In this document: one piece after another, positions 51,313 to 60,606 of the stretch
Layout: each line of letters starts with the position of its first letter
How positions within the stretch are numbered: the first letter of the stretch is position 1
Origin: Desulfuromonas sp. CSMB_57
GTDB lineage: Bacteria > Desulfobacterota > Desulfuromonadia > Desulfuromonadales > Syntrophotaleaceae
DNA length: 64,000 bases
Direction of reading: 5' to 3'
Assembly (NCBI RefSeq): GCF_020194955.2
Contig: NZ_JAFCIY020000001.1
Location: forward strand, 62,001 to 126,000
Notes under the pieces: model-generated
Database searches by the model: none
Seen by the model: only the letters and a program-made list of their open reading frames with translations
What the model was told of the DNA's origin: nothing
Position numbers and translations under genes: made by a program

Positions 51313-52644
51313 ATGAAACCCAGCAAGACCATTCTGGCCGTGGTGGCCGATGCCGCCGGCGAGGTTTTTGAGCACCCGGATCTGTTGTTGGTGGGCATGA
51401 ACGGCACCCGGGTTAGGCCGCCCCGGGAGGACGAACTCATTCCCCTGCCGGCGGGCAGCAAATTGTTCACCATTCCCGCTACACCGCCCATGGGCCAGGA
51501 CCCGCGCCGCAACCGCCTCACGACCTTGCGACAGCTGCCCGCCCGCCTCGGCGGCGGACCGGCCCAGGCCGTATCGGCTTTTCTGACGCCGGGTTATACC
51601 CGTACCCTGTTGCCGGCCGCGGACTATGCGGCGCAGCGGCAGCAACTGCCCCTGTGGGCCTATACCGCCGTCGGCTGGTGCGTCGAAGAGGAACGCTTTT
51701 ATGCGGCGGCGGTGCGGGTCGATCGCAATCTGCAGTGGCAGCCGGAGCATTTCGACGACCGCCGGCTCGATCCCCTGGTGCGTCGGGTGTTGCGGGATTA
51801 TCCCGACAACCGCCTGCTGGTGCAGTTGGCCCGCTGTGCCCTGGATTACCACTGCTTTGCCGCCAAGAACCTGTTTTTTCGCCGCTGGGAAGCGCCGCTG
51901 CCAACGTCGCCGGTCTGCAACGCCCGCTGCCTGGGCTGCATTTCCCTGCAGGAGGCGCCGGAGTGTTGTCCCTCCAGCCAGGAGCGCATCACCTTCGTGC
52001 CCACCGTCGAGGAACTGTGCCAGGTGGCCGTGCCCCATCTGCAGCAGGCCGAGAACGCCATCGTTTCCTTCGGCCAAGGCTGCGAAGGCGACCCCATTCT
52101 GCAGGCGGAGGTCATCTGTGACGCCATCCGGGCCATGCGGCGCCAGACAACGCGGGGGACCATCAATTTTAATTCCAACGCTTCCGACCCGGATGCCGTC
52201 GAGCGGCTGGCCGATGCCGGGCTCGACTCCATCCGCGTGTCCATGAATTCGGTCTTGGAGGCGGATTATCAAGCCTATCACCGGCCCTGCGGGTATACTA
52301 TGGAACAGGTGCGCGAGTCCCTGCGGAGGGCCAAGGGGCGGGGCCTGTTCACCATGCTCAACTACCTGGTATTTCCGGGACTCAGCGATCGCCGGCAGGA
52401 AATCGAGGCTCTGGTGGGGTTGGTCGAGGAGACGGGCATTGATCTCATTCAGATGCGCAACCTCAGCATTGATCCGCAACTCTATGTGAACGCTCTGGAC
52501 ATTCGAGGTGAAGGCATCGGCATGGCCCGCATGCTGGCCGAGATCAAACAGCGGGTGCCGCGCATCCAATTCGGCTACTTCAACCGCACCCGCGACAACT
52601 TTTTCCCTGCCGGGTACCGGACCGACTGGCCTCTGCCGGCCTGA
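51313..52644 (+). CDS. Radical SAM protein of unknown function
   Basis: 443 residues. A ~190-residue N-terminal domain without recognised motifs precedes the radical SAM core, whose cluster motif is PVCNARCLGC (CxxxCxxC); further cysteines follow (PECCPSS). The SAM-side motifs FGQGCEGDPIL and INFNSNAS fit a TIM barrel. It is separated by 137 bases from the divergent DUF4080 gene and precedes the glrK-like kinase by 21 bases, so it might be co-transcribed with that regulatory trio. Substrate unknown. Confidence 0.85.
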   Translation: MKPSKTILAVVADAAGEVFEHPDLLLVGMNGTRVRPPREDELIPLPAGSKLFTIPATPPMGQDPRRNRLTTLRQLPARLGGGPAQAVSAFLTPGYTRTLLPAADYAAQRQQLPLWAYTAVGWCVEEERFYAAAVRVDRNLQWQPEHFDDRRLDPLVRRVLRDYPDNRLLVQLARCALDYHCFAAKNLFFRRWEAPLPTSPVCNARCLGCISLQEAPECCPSSQERITFVPTVEELCQVAVPHLQQAENAIVSFGQGCEGDPILQAEVICDAIRAMRRQTTRGTINFNSNASDPDAVERLADAGLDSIRVSMNSVLEADYQAYHRPCGYTMEQVRESLRRAKGRGLFTMLNYLVFPGLSDRRQEIEALVGLVEETGIDLIQMRNLSIDPQLYVNALDIRGEGIGMARMLAEIKQRVPRIQFGYFNRTRDNFFPAGYRTDWPLPA

Positions 52645-52665
52645 TCCGGACCACGAGTGACGGCC

Positions 52666-54087
52666 ATGCGCCTGTTCCGTCCCAAATCCTTTCTGGTGCT
52701 GGTGCTCATCGGCTTCGCCGTGGTCGCTCTGCCCCTGATTCTGGCTCTGATCAACGCCGAACTGTTCATGGAACGCCTGGCCCGGCGGGGCACCGCGGCC
52801 ATTTACCGCTCGGTGACCATAGTGCAGGAAACGCGAGGCCTGGCCGAGCAGTTGCTGGCTCTGGAACGCCGTGCTCGGCAGTACCAGGTGCTGCGAGACC
52901 CGGAATTGCTGCACGAGGTCGCCGAAAAACATCGGGAATTCGGCGCTTCACTGGGGCGTCTGCTGGACCTGCCGCTACGCGATGAGCAACGACAGCAACT
53001 GCAAGCTCTCAAGGAAGGTGAAACAGCCCTGTATTTGGCTTTGCAGGAGGAAGGCGTCGACCCGACGGAACTCGATCGGTTTGGTACCCTGCATGCCTTG
53101 GCGCGGGACATTCATGAACAGAGCCAGCGTCTGATTGTCAGCGAGGCCGCCGCCATTCAGGCATCCACCAGCGAAGCGCGACGTCTGCTGCTTTGGCTGT
53201 CCGTCGCCCTGGTGCCCCTGACGGCCGGGTTTGCCGCTTTTTTTATCGCCCTCATTGCCGGTCCGATTCAGCAGATCAACCGGGGTATCGCCCGCCTTGG
53301 CGCCGGTGATTTCGATACTCCCATCGAAGTGCGAGGACCGGACGATCTGCGGTTTCTGGGACAGCGTCTCGACTGGCTGCGGCAGCGCCTGGATGAGGCG
53401 CAGCGTGAGAAAACCAGGTTCGTTTCACACCTTTCCCACGAATTGAAAACTCCTCTGGCCAGCATTCGCGAGGGTGCCGACCTGCTGGTGGAGGAAGCCG
53501 TCGGACCGCTGTCCGCAGGGCAGCGGGAGGTGGCCGGGATTCTGCGCCGCAATGGGCTGCAGTTGCAGAAGCTCATCGACAATCTGCTGGGTTTCAGCCG
53601 GTTGCAGACTCAATCCCCGGCCTTCTCTCCGACCGCGGTCGATCTGTCTCATCTGGTGCAACAGGTGGTGACCGATCAGAAACCGGCGATTCGCAAAAAA
53701 GAATTGAACCTGCAGTTGACGCTCAATGCCGTTCAATTGACCGGGGATGCCGAGCGGTTGCGCATCATCGTCGACAACCTGTTGTCCAATGCCGTCAAAT
53801 TTGCACCTCTCCAAGGGACTGTTCGCATCTCTTCCGGCGCCGATCCGCAGCAGGTTTGGCTGCAGGTGGAGGATTCCGGACCGGGGATCGCCAGCGAGGA
53901 ACGCGATGAGGTTTTTCAGCCTTTTGTCCAGGGCAGTGCGCAAGCCATCGGACCGTTGCGAGGTACCGGGTTGGGGTTGTCCATTGTCCGGGAACTGGTG
54001 CAGGATCACGGCGGCCGTATTGAGGTTCGATCCAGCAAGCTGGGCGGCGCCTGCCTGCGGGTGTGGTTGCCGCGGAGCCAAGAGTAG
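52666..54087 (+). CDS. glrK: GlrK-like sensor histidine kinase
   Basis: About 473 residues. N-terminal membrane helix (FLVLVLIGFAVVALPLILALI), a ~150-residue periplasmic helical sensor, a second helix (LLLWLSVALVPLTAGFAAFFIALIAG, read as one segment), HAMP, then HisKA with SHLSHELKTPLASIREG (phospho-His) and HATPase with DNLLSNAVKFAP, DSGPGIA and GTGLGLSIV. The order kinase, QseG-like lipoprotein, sigma-54 response regulator is that of the GlrK-QseG-GlrR system, which in enterobacteria answers cell-envelope stress. A GTG 3 codons upstream is an alternative start. Confidence 0.88.
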   Translation: MRLFRPKSFLVLVLIGFAVVALPLILALINAELFMERLARRGTAAIYRSVTIVQETRGLAEQLLALERRARQYQVLRDPELLHEVAEKHREFGASLGRLLDLPLRDEQRQQLQALKEGETALYLALQEEGVDPTELDRFGTLHALARDIHEQSQRLIVSEAAAIQASTSEARRLLLWLSVALVPLTAGFAAFFIALIAGPIQQINRGIARLGAGDFDTPIEVRGPDDLRFLGQRLDWLRQRLDEAQREKTRFVSHLSHELKTPLASIREGADLLVEEAVGPLSAGQREVAGILRRNGLQLQKLIDNLLGFSRLQTQSPAFSPTAVDLSHLVQQVVTDQKPAIRKKELNLQLTLNAVQLTGDAERLRIIVDNLLSNAVKFAPLQGTVRISSGADPQQVWLQVEDSGPGIASEERDEVFQPFVQGSAQAIGPLRGTGLGLSIVRELVQDHGGRIEVRSSKLGGACLRVWLPRSQE

Positions 54088-54178
54088 CCATTCCAGAAAT
54101 TTTGGTGAAAGCATCAAGGTTGAATCGGGAACAAATCAGGTGGCGGCAACGGCCGGTACTCTCAAAACGGGGTAGAGT

Positions 54179-54748
54179 ATGAAAGGGATAAAAAATGCAA
54201 CGCGTCTGTTGCTTCCGGCGGGGTTGCTGGCCATCGGCCTCGGTTGCTCATTGGTCGGCTCCTGGGATAATGGTCTTGGTCCAGGCTTGAGCGAGCCCCC
54301 TGCGGCCGTGAAGGAAGTCCTGCAGGTGTGCCGCCAGGATCGGGAATTGACTGCCGGTGCTGCTGAGCGTACCTATCAGGCCTTGCGCCAGAGCTATCGC
54401 GCCACCCCCGATGAAGGCACTCTGCTGCGACTGGCCTGTCTGGCCGGTCACCCCCAATTGGCCCCCGAGCAGCGGCCGCCGGTGCTCGAGATGCTGAACG
54501 GCTATCGCGGCCGGGCCGCGGGGCGGGAGGAATTTCGATTATTCGCCGACCTTCAGAGCTTCACCCTGCGTGACCAGATCCGGCTTGAACGGCAGGTCGC
54601 CGGTGAACGGCAGCGGGCCGATGGGTTGGAGCGGAAAGCCGTGGAGGCGGAGCGGAAGCTGGCGGAAGTGGAACGGAAATTGGCGGAACTGGAAAAGATT
54701 GAAAAAATTATCCGGCAGCGCGAGCAGCCGGGCAATGGCCGTCCCTGA
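54179..54748 (+). CDS. QseG-like lipoprotein
   Basis: 189 residues: signal peptide with lipobox-like GLGC at Cys23, a helical domain, then a C-terminal coiled coil of repeated ERKLAEVERKLAELEKIE type. Between a GlrK-type kinase and a GlrR-type regulator this matches the place of QseG (YfhG), the outer-membrane lipoprotein that stimulates the kinase in E. coli. Sequence similarity to QseG is weak by eye, so the assignment rests on size, lipobox and synteny. Confidence 0.78.
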   Translation: MKGIKNATRLLLPAGLLAIGLGCSLVGSWDNGLGPGLSEPPAAVKEVLQVCRQDRELTAGAAERTYQALRQSYRATPDEGTLLRLACLAGHPQLAPEQRPPVLEMLNGYRGRAAGREEFRLFADLQSFTLRDQIRLERQVAGERQRADGLERKAVEAERKLAEVERKLAELEKIEKIIRQREQPGNGRP

Positions 54749-54769
54749 CGGCTGCATCATGAGGCGCAT

Positions 54770-56146
54770 ATGACAGAATTCCGGCAGCGTATCCTGCTGG
54801 TCGATGACGACACCGATCTGCTGCGACTATTGTCCATACGGCTGGCGGGCGCCGGCTTCGAGGTGGCCAGTGCTGAAAGTGGCGAGGAGGCGCTGGCCCA
54901 GTTGCCTGTGGTGCGGCCGAACCTGGTGATTACCGACTTGCGCATGTCCGGCATGGACGGCTTGGCCCTGTTCGAGGCCATCCGCAGTGCACAGAGTTCG
55001 CTGCCCGTCATTATTCTCACCGCCCACGGTTCCATCCCCGATGCCGTGGCCGCCACCCGCCGCGGCGTTTTCAGTTTTCTCACCAAGCCGGTGGACAGCA
55101 AGGAACTTTTGCGGGAGATTCAGCGCGCTCTGAGCGTCTCCGGCGGAGGTCAGGAGGCCGTCGGCGAAGAGCAGTTGTGGCGGGCGGAAATCATTACCCA
55201 AAGTCCGGCCATGGAGGATCTGCTCAGCAAGGCCCGCCTGGCGGCCGAGAGCGGTGCCGCGGTCATGATTCGGGGTGAAAGCGGCACCGGCAAGGAACTG
55301 CTGGCCCGCGCCATTCATTGCGCCAGCAATCGTGCCGAGCACCCCTTCGTCGCCGTCAACTGCGGGGCCATCCCGGATACCCTGCTGGAATCGGAACTGT
55401 TCGGCCATGCCAAAGGGGCGTTTACCGGGGCGTTGCGGGATTACCCGGGGTTGTTCCGTTCAGCTGAAGGGGGGACGCTGTTTCTGGATGAAATCGGCGA
55501 CATGCCCCTGCCGCTGCAAGTCAAACTGTTGCGTGTGCTGCAGGAAAAGCAGATGCGGCCGGTCGGTTCGGTGGCAACGATTCCCGTCGATGTGCGGATT
55601 ATCTCAGCGACCCACCGGCGCCTCGAAGACGAAGTCGCCGCCGGGCGTTTTCGAGAGGATCTCTACTATCGACTCAACGTCGTCTCCCTGGAATTGCCCG
55701 GACTGAACGACCGGCGCGAGGATATTCCGTTGCTGGCCAACCATTTTCTGCATAAGCTTGCCGGTCGCAGCGGCAAAAAAATCACCGGCTTTGCACCGGA
55801 AACCATGGAGGTGCTGCTGCAGGCCGCCTGGCCCGGCAATATCCGGCAGTTGATTAACGTAGTGGAGCAGGCGGTGGCCCTGTCCACCACCCCTCTGATT
55901 CATGCCGACCTGGTCAAGGATGCCATCCAGGAAAACAGCGAGAAAATTCCGACCTTCGGGGAAGCCCGTCGGCGTTTCGAGCAGGAGTATCTGGTACGGT
56001 TGATGACCATTACCCGCGGCAACGTCAGCCACGCCGCCCGCCTGGCCGGTCGCAACCGTACCGAGTTCTATAAGCTGTTGTCCCGGCACCATGTCGTACC
56101 GGCCCTGTTCAAGGATTCTTCAGGGATGAGGCAGGGGGAAGGCTGA
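54770..56146 (+). CDS. glrR: GlrR-like sigma-54-dependent response regulator
   Basis: 458 residues. Receiver domain with acidic pocket VDDD, phospho-acceptor in [11 protein letters not shown], and the segment [26 protein letters not shown] (as motifs), almost diagnostic for GlrR. The central AAA+ domain has [11 protein letters not shown], the sigma-54 contact GAFTGA and Walker [12 protein letters not shown]. The C-terminal Fis-type HTH is [19 protein letters not shown]. The stop codon lies in the first unit of a heptamer tandem array. Targets unknown; no sigma-54 site was found nearby. Confidence 0.92.
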   Translation: MTEFRQRILLVDDDTDLLRLLSIRLAGAGFEVASAESGEEALAQLPVVRPNLVITDLRMSGMDGLALFEAIRSAQSSLPVIILTAHGSIPDAVAATRRGVFSFLTKPVDSKELLREIQRALSVSGGGQEAVGEEQLWRAEIITQSPAMEDLLSKARLAAESGAAVMIRGESGTGKELLARAIHCASNRAEHPFVAVNCGAIPDTLLESELFGHAKGAFTGALRDYPGLFRSAEGGTLFLDEIGDMPLPLQVKLLRVLQEKQMRPVGSVATIPVDVRIISATHRRLEDEVAAGRFREDLYYRLNVVSLELPGLNDRREDIPLLANHFLHKLAGRSGKKITGFAPETMEVLLQAAWPGNIRQLINVVEQAVALSTTPLIHADLVKDAIQENSEKIPTFGEARRRFEQEYLVRLMTITRGNVSHAARLAGRNRTEFYKLLSRHHVVPALFKDSSGMRQGEG

Positions 56147-56228
56147 AGGCTGAAGACTGAAGACTGAAGGGTGAAGGGTGAAGGGTGAAGGGTGAAGGGT
56201 GAAGGGTGAAGGGTGAAGGGTGAAGGGA
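56138..56228 (+). repeat. Tandem heptamer array, 13 units
   Basis: Two GAAGGCT, two GAAGACT, eight perfect GAAGGGT and one GAAGGGA unit, 91 bases. It contains the glrR stop codon at its left end and stops 22 bases before the start codon of the nitroreductase gene. Same family as the reverse-complement heptamers at 7290-7359. Confidence 0.95.
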
Positions 56229-56249
56229 TGCACCAAGAAGGGAGGAAAG

Positions 56250-57077
56250 ATGGTTTCATTTGTTGTTGATCGGGACATGTGTACCCGGTGCGGGGAGTGC
56301 GTGAAGGACTGTCCGGTGCAGATCATCAGCTTGGAAAGCGGTTGGCCGGCATTGGTGATGGAGCGCGCCGACCAGTGCCTTGAATGTCAGCATTGCCTGG
56401 CCGTTTGTCCCGCTGGTGCGGTCTCCGTACTGGGTCGAAACCCCGCAGCCAGCCAATCCCTGGCCGGCGCTCTGCCCGCCATGGAAGTTTTGGAAACCTT
56501 GGTGAAAGGGCGCCGCTCGGTGCGGCGCTTTCAGCCGGAAGCGGTGCCTTCGGAAACCATTCGTCGATTGCTGACGGTAACCGCCCATGCGCCGACGGGC
56601 AAGAACCACCGCGGCGTGCTGTTCACCGTGGTTGAGGATGGAGCGACCATGGAGCGCTTGCGTCAGGGTGTCATGGAGGCCATCCGCGAAGCCGTCGAAC
56701 AGGAGCGTTTGCCACCCCGCCTGGACTTTTTCGCCGGTATCCTCAAGGCCTGGGACAAGGGCCGGGATATTATTTTCCGTCGGGCACCGCATCTGCTCAT
56801 CGCCTCGGCTTCCCGCAACGCACCGACTCCGGTGGCGGACTGCCTGATTGCCCTGAGCACCTTCGATTTGCTGGCCACCAATGCCGGATTGGGCACCCTC
56901 TGGGTCGGTTTTGCCCATGCCGCCCTGGGTCATTGCGCTCCCCATCTGGTGCGGCAACTCGGCATACCGGACGACCATGAGTTGGCCTGCCCCTTGGTGT
57001 TCGGCGTTCCGGCGGTGCGGTTTCACCGGACCGTGCAGCGGGATGCCGACCTCAAACTGAACCGGGTAGTCTGGTGA
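56250..57077 (+). CDS. Ferredoxin-nitroreductase fusion
   Basis: 275 residues. N-terminal two-cluster ferredoxin domain: CTRCGECVKDCP and CLECQHCLAVCP (residues ~10-55). The remainder is an FMN-dependent nitroreductase fold with RRSVRRFQPEAVP, APTGKNHRGVLF and GTLWVGFAHAALG. Ferredoxin-type input and flavin output suggest an anaerobic oxidoreductase; family members have varied or unknown substrates. ATG 56250 is preceded by GGGAGG. The heptamer array ends just upstream, so copy-number change could alter its leader. Confidence 0.9.
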   Translation: MVSFVVDRDMCTRCGECVKDCPVQIISLESGWPALVMERADQCLECQHCLAVCPAGAVSVLGRNPAASQSLAGALPAMEVLETLVKGRRSVRRFQPEAVPSETIRRLLTVTAHAPTGKNHRGVLFTVVEDGATMERLRQGVMEAIREAVEQERLPPRLDFFAGILKAWDKGRDIIFRRAPHLLIASASRNAPTPVADCLIALSTFDLLATNAGLGTLWVGFAHAALGHCAPHLVRQLGIPDDHELACPLVFGVPAVRFHRTVQRDADLKLNRVVW

Positions 57078-57100
57078 ATGCAGCCAGGGGCAGGATAACT

Positions 57101-57121
57101 GCCGGGGTTAAAAACCCCGGC
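57101..57121. terminator. Hairpin between convergent nitroreductase and lemA genes
   Basis: GCCGGGGTT / AACCCCGGC, 9-bp stem with loop AAA. Flanks are only weakly T-rich, so termination strength is uncertain. Confidence 0.6.
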
Positions 57122-57142
57122 ATTGTATTAAAATGAGTTTCC

Positions 57143-57712
57143 TTAAATGTGCGAAAAGCCGACGGCTACATCCTGGCGATGGGCCGGATCGATGCGCCAC
57201 AGTTCGCGACCGCTGAAATTGAAAAACCGGGCCACCACCAGGTCGGGAAACTGCTCGATACGGATGTTGTAGATGTTGACCGCGTCGTTGTAGAACTCCC
57301 GCCGGTCTGCGATCTGGTCTTCGAGATCCGAAATGCGCTGACCGAGGTTGCGAAAAACGCTGTCGGCCTTGAGATCGGGGTAGCGTTCCACCACCATGAA
57401 CAAGGACCGCAGGGTATCCGTCAGGGCATTCTGGGCCTGCAGTTTTTCCCGATCGCCGCGGGCCTCGTTGACCATGGAGCGAGCCTTGACGACGGCTTCC
57501 AGGGTTTTTTGCTCATGTTGCATGTAGCCTTCACAGACCTTGATGAGTTTGGGCAGTTCGTCAAAGCGTTGTTTGAGGAGCACGTCGATGTTGCTCCAGG
57601 CCTTGTCGATGTCGTTTTTCAGGGTTACCAGGCCGTTGTAGATGACCATGATGTAGCCGAGGGTGCCAACCAGAATTGTCAGCAGGATAACCAGAAATAT
57701 CAAAGCGGACAT
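57143..57712 (-). CDS. lemA: LemA-family protein
   Basis: 189 residues. One N-terminal membrane helix (LIFLVILLTILVGTLGYIMVIYN) then the helical LemA domain: KAWSNIDVLLKQRFDELPKLI, YPDLKADSVFRNL and DAVNIYNIRIEQFPDLVVARFFNF (as motifs). GGAGGAAC precedes ATG 57712. LemA proteins are widespread and poorly understood. Immediately upstream is a GIDE-domain membrane protein, a recurrent partner. Confidence 0.92.
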   Translation of the reverse strand: MSALIFLVILLTILVGTLGYIMVIYNGLVTLKNDIDKAWSNIDVLLKQRFDELPKLIKVCEGYMQHEQKTLEAVVKARSMVNEARGDREKLQAQNALTDTLRSLFMVVERYPDLKADSVFRNLGQRISDLEDQIADRREFYNDAVNIYNIRIEQFPDLVVARFFNFSGRELWRIDPAHRQDVAVGFSHI

Positions 57713-57815
57713 GCGTTCCTCCATGGAAAATGGTCTGTCGGAATGACTATGGTAAATGCCAAATTCGTGCCGATAACGACTTCATATCGGCAACGATACG
57801 GAAATATCCAGAGAC

Positions 57816-59768
57816 TCAGCCCGTGCGCCCGCCAACTACCATGAATGTCCAGACCGCTGCCAGCAGCGCAGTCAGGAACAGAGGCAGGCAGTACAGTCCA
57901 TAACGCCGGGTGAGATGGGTTTCCGACGATGACTGAGCGATGACGAAGGGCAGGGAGCGTTGCCGGGGACGTCGGATGATGACCCGATCCTCAGGTGTTG
58001 CTGACGCCGCTTCGGCTTTAAGGCTCGCATGCAGCAGGCGCTCTTCCAGGTCGGCCCGAGCGTACGCCCATTCCTGTTCGCAGATGCGCCCGTCGCCGTT
58101 GGTGTCGTAACGGGACAGGGCGTCGGGATCGCGCTTCAGTTCCTGCAGAGCCGTCACCAGGCGTGTCCGCAAGGCAGGCCGCCGAAGGCCGAATTCCGTC
58201 GCCTCGCCCAGAACATACAGGGAGGTGCCTTCCGGGACCAGATCTTCGATCCATTTTTCGTCACCGCCGCCCGAACGACCGAACAGCATGTTGAACTGGC
58301 CGCCGTGACCTTCCTGGCGGGTACGGGTATTGACCGTCGCACGCCGCGGATCGACCTTCACCCGCCCGGTATCGTCCTCCAGGTAAAAGGGGACATGGCC
58401 GCTGTCGGAGGCGCTGCTCAAAACCCAGCGGTTGTTGCGATCACGGCGGTATTTGCGCAGTCGGTAATAGACGCAGGGCATCTGGGTCATGGGTGCCACC
58501 AGAGCGTACTTACGCACGGCACGGCCCTGGACTTCGACCAGGCCCATGGCCAGGGAGCGGGTTTTGCTGGTCGGGGTGTTTTCGATGCGCCGTTTCAGGC
58601 GCAGAAAATAGAAGCCGCTCCACAGGCAGGCCACCGCCAGGGAGGCAGGCAGCAGACCGGTACGCATGCCGAAAGTGATGACTCCACCCAGCAGTTGATG
58701 GCCGCCGGCGGCCAGCGACGCTCCCAGGCCGGCGGTGGCACCAAAGACCAAACCGAGCCAATGGCGCACTTCCCGCTCCCGGCCCGCAGTGGGCGGCGGC
58801 GGCAAACTGCCGGGTTGGGTGGCGGTCTCCGGCGCGGCGCTGCCGCCGGTTTGCGTCGTTGCTTCCTCCCGGACGATTTCCGTCAGTTCGGGAGCCAGTT
58901 CGCCCGCCAAAAAGCCTGTCGCATCGGCCGCTGCGGTGACCGTCTGGCCGGCGGCCAGGGCCACCAACAGCCAGCCATAACGGGTCAGGCTTTCCAGGTT
59001 GTCCTGTTGCCACCGCGGTCCGTCTTCGGCGTTTTTCAGGCGGCATCCAGGCAGATTGGCCAAGCCGAAATCCAGGGACAGGGTACAGCTTCCGGCATGG
59101 GACCGAGTCAGATCCAGTATCTGCTCCAGGTTTCCGGCACCGCTCAAGGTTGCCCGCGCCCCCAGCCCTGCCGGATCGAAGCCGCCGGGAAGAATCCGTA
59201 TGGCGCCTTGGATTCCGCCTTCTGCCGCCAACAGATACAGGTCCAGGACCGGTTCGGCTCGCAGGATGGCGCGCTGCAAAGCGGTGTCCGCCAGGGCGTC
59301 GGCCGCCCCGGCGCCCTGGTACAGTCGTTGCGCCATGAGGTGTTTCAGATTTTTTTCCGCTGCCCTGCCGGATGTGTCGGCCAGCACCGCGACCACAGGC
59401 ATGCCTCGTTCCAGGCGCAAGGGACCGCTGCCGGTGGTGAAATCGATGGCGTCTTCCGTGATGCGCAGGGACCGGAGCCTGGCCGGCGCAAAAAGCGGCG
59501 TCACCGGGTCGATCAGCCAGCAGCGCAATTTATGGTCTTCAAGCAGGACCGCCATCGGCACCAGTTCTCGGCGTTCGCCCTGGGCAAAGAGGCTGGGTCC
59601 CCGCCCGACCAGCCGCTGTCGTGCGGTGTAGGCATCCATCCAGCCCGTGCGAGCCACCTTTTCCAGCAAATCCGCAAGGCCCTCGGCCCGACTAGGTGGA
59701 AGGCTTTCGACGATGAGCAGGGTCTGGCGTTCCGGTTTCGACATGATGAAATAAACCCGTTTTTGCAT
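57816..59768 (-). CDS. Large membrane protein with GIDE domain and an EF-hand-like loop, LemA partner
   Basis: 650 residues. A ~330-residue N-terminal domain of unknown type, two central membrane helices (LGLVFGATAGLGASLAAGG, LLPASLAVACLWSGFYFL), then a GIDE-type domain (LVEVQGRAVRKYALVAPMTQMPCVYYRLRKY, as motifs) and a C-terminal helix. The loop DTNGDGRICEQE near residue 590 has calcium-binding EF-hand spacing. GIDE domains occur in eukaryotic E3 ligases and in bacterial proteins beside LemA. Start could also be 59744; neither has a strong ribosome-binding site. Confidence 0.82.
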   Translation of the reverse strand: MQKRVYFIMSKPERQTLLIVESLPPSRAEGLADLLEKVARTGWMDAYTARQRLVGRGPSLFAQGERRELVPMAVLLEDHKLRCWLIDPVTPLFAPARLRSLRITEDAIDFTTGSGPLRLERGMPVVAVLADTSGRAAEKNLKHLMAQRLYQGAGAADALADTALQRAILRAEPVLDLYLLAAEGGIQGAIRILPGGFDPAGLGARATLSGAGNLEQILDLTRSHAGSCTLSLDFGLANLPGCRLKNAEDGPRWQQDNLESLTRYGWLLVALAAGQTVTAAADATGFLAGELAPELTEIVREEATTQTGGSAAPETATQPGSLPPPPTAGREREVRHWLGLVFGATAGLGASLAAGGHQLLGGVITFGMRTGLLPASLAVACLWSGFYFLRLKRRIENTPTSKTRSLAMGLVEVQGRAVRKYALVAPMTQMPCVYYRLRKYRRDRNNRWVLSSASDSGHVPFYLEDDTGRVKVDPRRATVNTRTRQEGHGGQFNMLFGRSGGGDEKWIEDLVPEGTSLYVLGEATEFGLRRPALRTRLVTALQELKRDPDALSRYDTNGDGRICEQEWAYARADLEERLLHASLKAEAASATPEDRVIIRRPRQRSLPFVIAQSSSETHLTRRYGLYCLPLFLTALLAAVWTFMVVGGRTG

Positions 59769-59932
59769 GGTTGATATTGTTTTCCGTTATAACCTTTCAT
59801 GAATCCTGGGGCAAGCAATTTACCTCGGGGCGCCGCCATCGCTGCTTGCGGGTCATCAGAGAATTGCCAGTCCGTGGTTTTTCATGCTAGATTGCGATGT
59901 TTCATAATTATCTGCTGCAAGGGAGAACCGTT

Positions 59933-60499
59933 ATGCTGACTACCGCCGATCTGAAACGTGGATTGGTTATCCAGATCGACAATGCGCCCTGCCTGGTCAT
60001 GGACGTGACCACCCAATCACCGTCCGCGCGGGGGGGCAATACCCTGGTTAAGACCCGTTACCGCAATCTGCTGACCGGTCAGGTATTGGAAAAGGTCTAC
60101 AAGGGCGGCGACAAGGTCGATGAGGCCGACTTCGAGCGTCGCAAGGGACAATTTTTGTATGCATCCGGTGACGATCAGGGCGTCTTCATGGACCTGGTCA
60201 GTTTCGACCAGTATGACTTGGGCGGGGAGATGTATGACGCCGCCAAAGGTTACCTGCTGGAAGGGATGGATGTGCAACTGGGGGTTTTTCAGGGCCAGGT
60301 GGTCGGTATCGATCTGCCTCTGACCGTGGAATTGGTGGTGGTCGAGACCGCCCCGGCGCTGAAAAATGCCACGGCCACCGCCCAGACCAAGGAAGCGGTG
60401 CTGGAAACCGGTCTGCGACTGCAGGTTCCACCCTATCTGGAGTCGGGCGAGAAGATCAAGGTCGATACCCGGGAAGGCCGCTTTATTTCCAGAGCCTGA
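59933..60499 (+). CDS. efpL: Elongation factor P-like protein, EfpL/YeiP type
   Basis: 188 residues, three OB-like domains. The tip of domain I reads TQSPSARGGNTL: an unmodified Arg33 replaces the modifiable lysine of EF-P, as in YeiP/EfpL. EF-P paralogues relieve ribosomes stalled at polyproline and related motifs. ATG 59933 follows GGGAG. The C-terminal domain ends with VDTREGRFISRA, which fits both EF-P and YeiP. Monocistronic, ended by a strong terminator. A canonical efp gene is expected elsewhere. Confidence 0.92.
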   Translation: MLTTADLKRGLVIQIDNAPCLVMDVTTQSPSARGGNTLVKTRYRNLLTGQVLEKVYKGGDKVDEADFERRKGQFLYASGDDQGVFMDLVSFDQYDLGGEMYDAAKGYLLEGMDVQLGVFQGQVVGIDLPLTVELVVVETAPALKNATATAQTKEAVLETGLRLQVPPYLESGEKIKVDTREGRFISRA

Positions 60500-60554
60500 G
60501 CCGGTCTGAAAAGGGTCTGCACCCACCAGGCCCTGTTTGCTGCAGGATACAGAG

Positions 60555-60587
60555 AAAAAAGGCCGCCTAACCGGGCGGCCTTTTTTT
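60555..60587. terminator. Bidirectional intrinsic terminator between efpL and satP
   Basis: AAAAAA-GGCCGCC (60555-60567) and GGCGGCC-TTTTTTT (60574-60587): 7-bp GC stem flanked by A- and T-runs, functional on both strands. Confidence 0.92.
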
Positions 60588-60606
60588 GCCGGAGAAGGGC
60601 CATTCC

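Noticed and set aside
56166-56221. Heptamer array considered as a CRISPR array
   Set aside because: Units are 7 bp with no spacers and no cas genes nearby; it is a simple tandem repeat.
58029-59774. 581-codon plus-strand open frame
   Set aside because: Antisense to the GIDE-domain gene; no recognisable domain.
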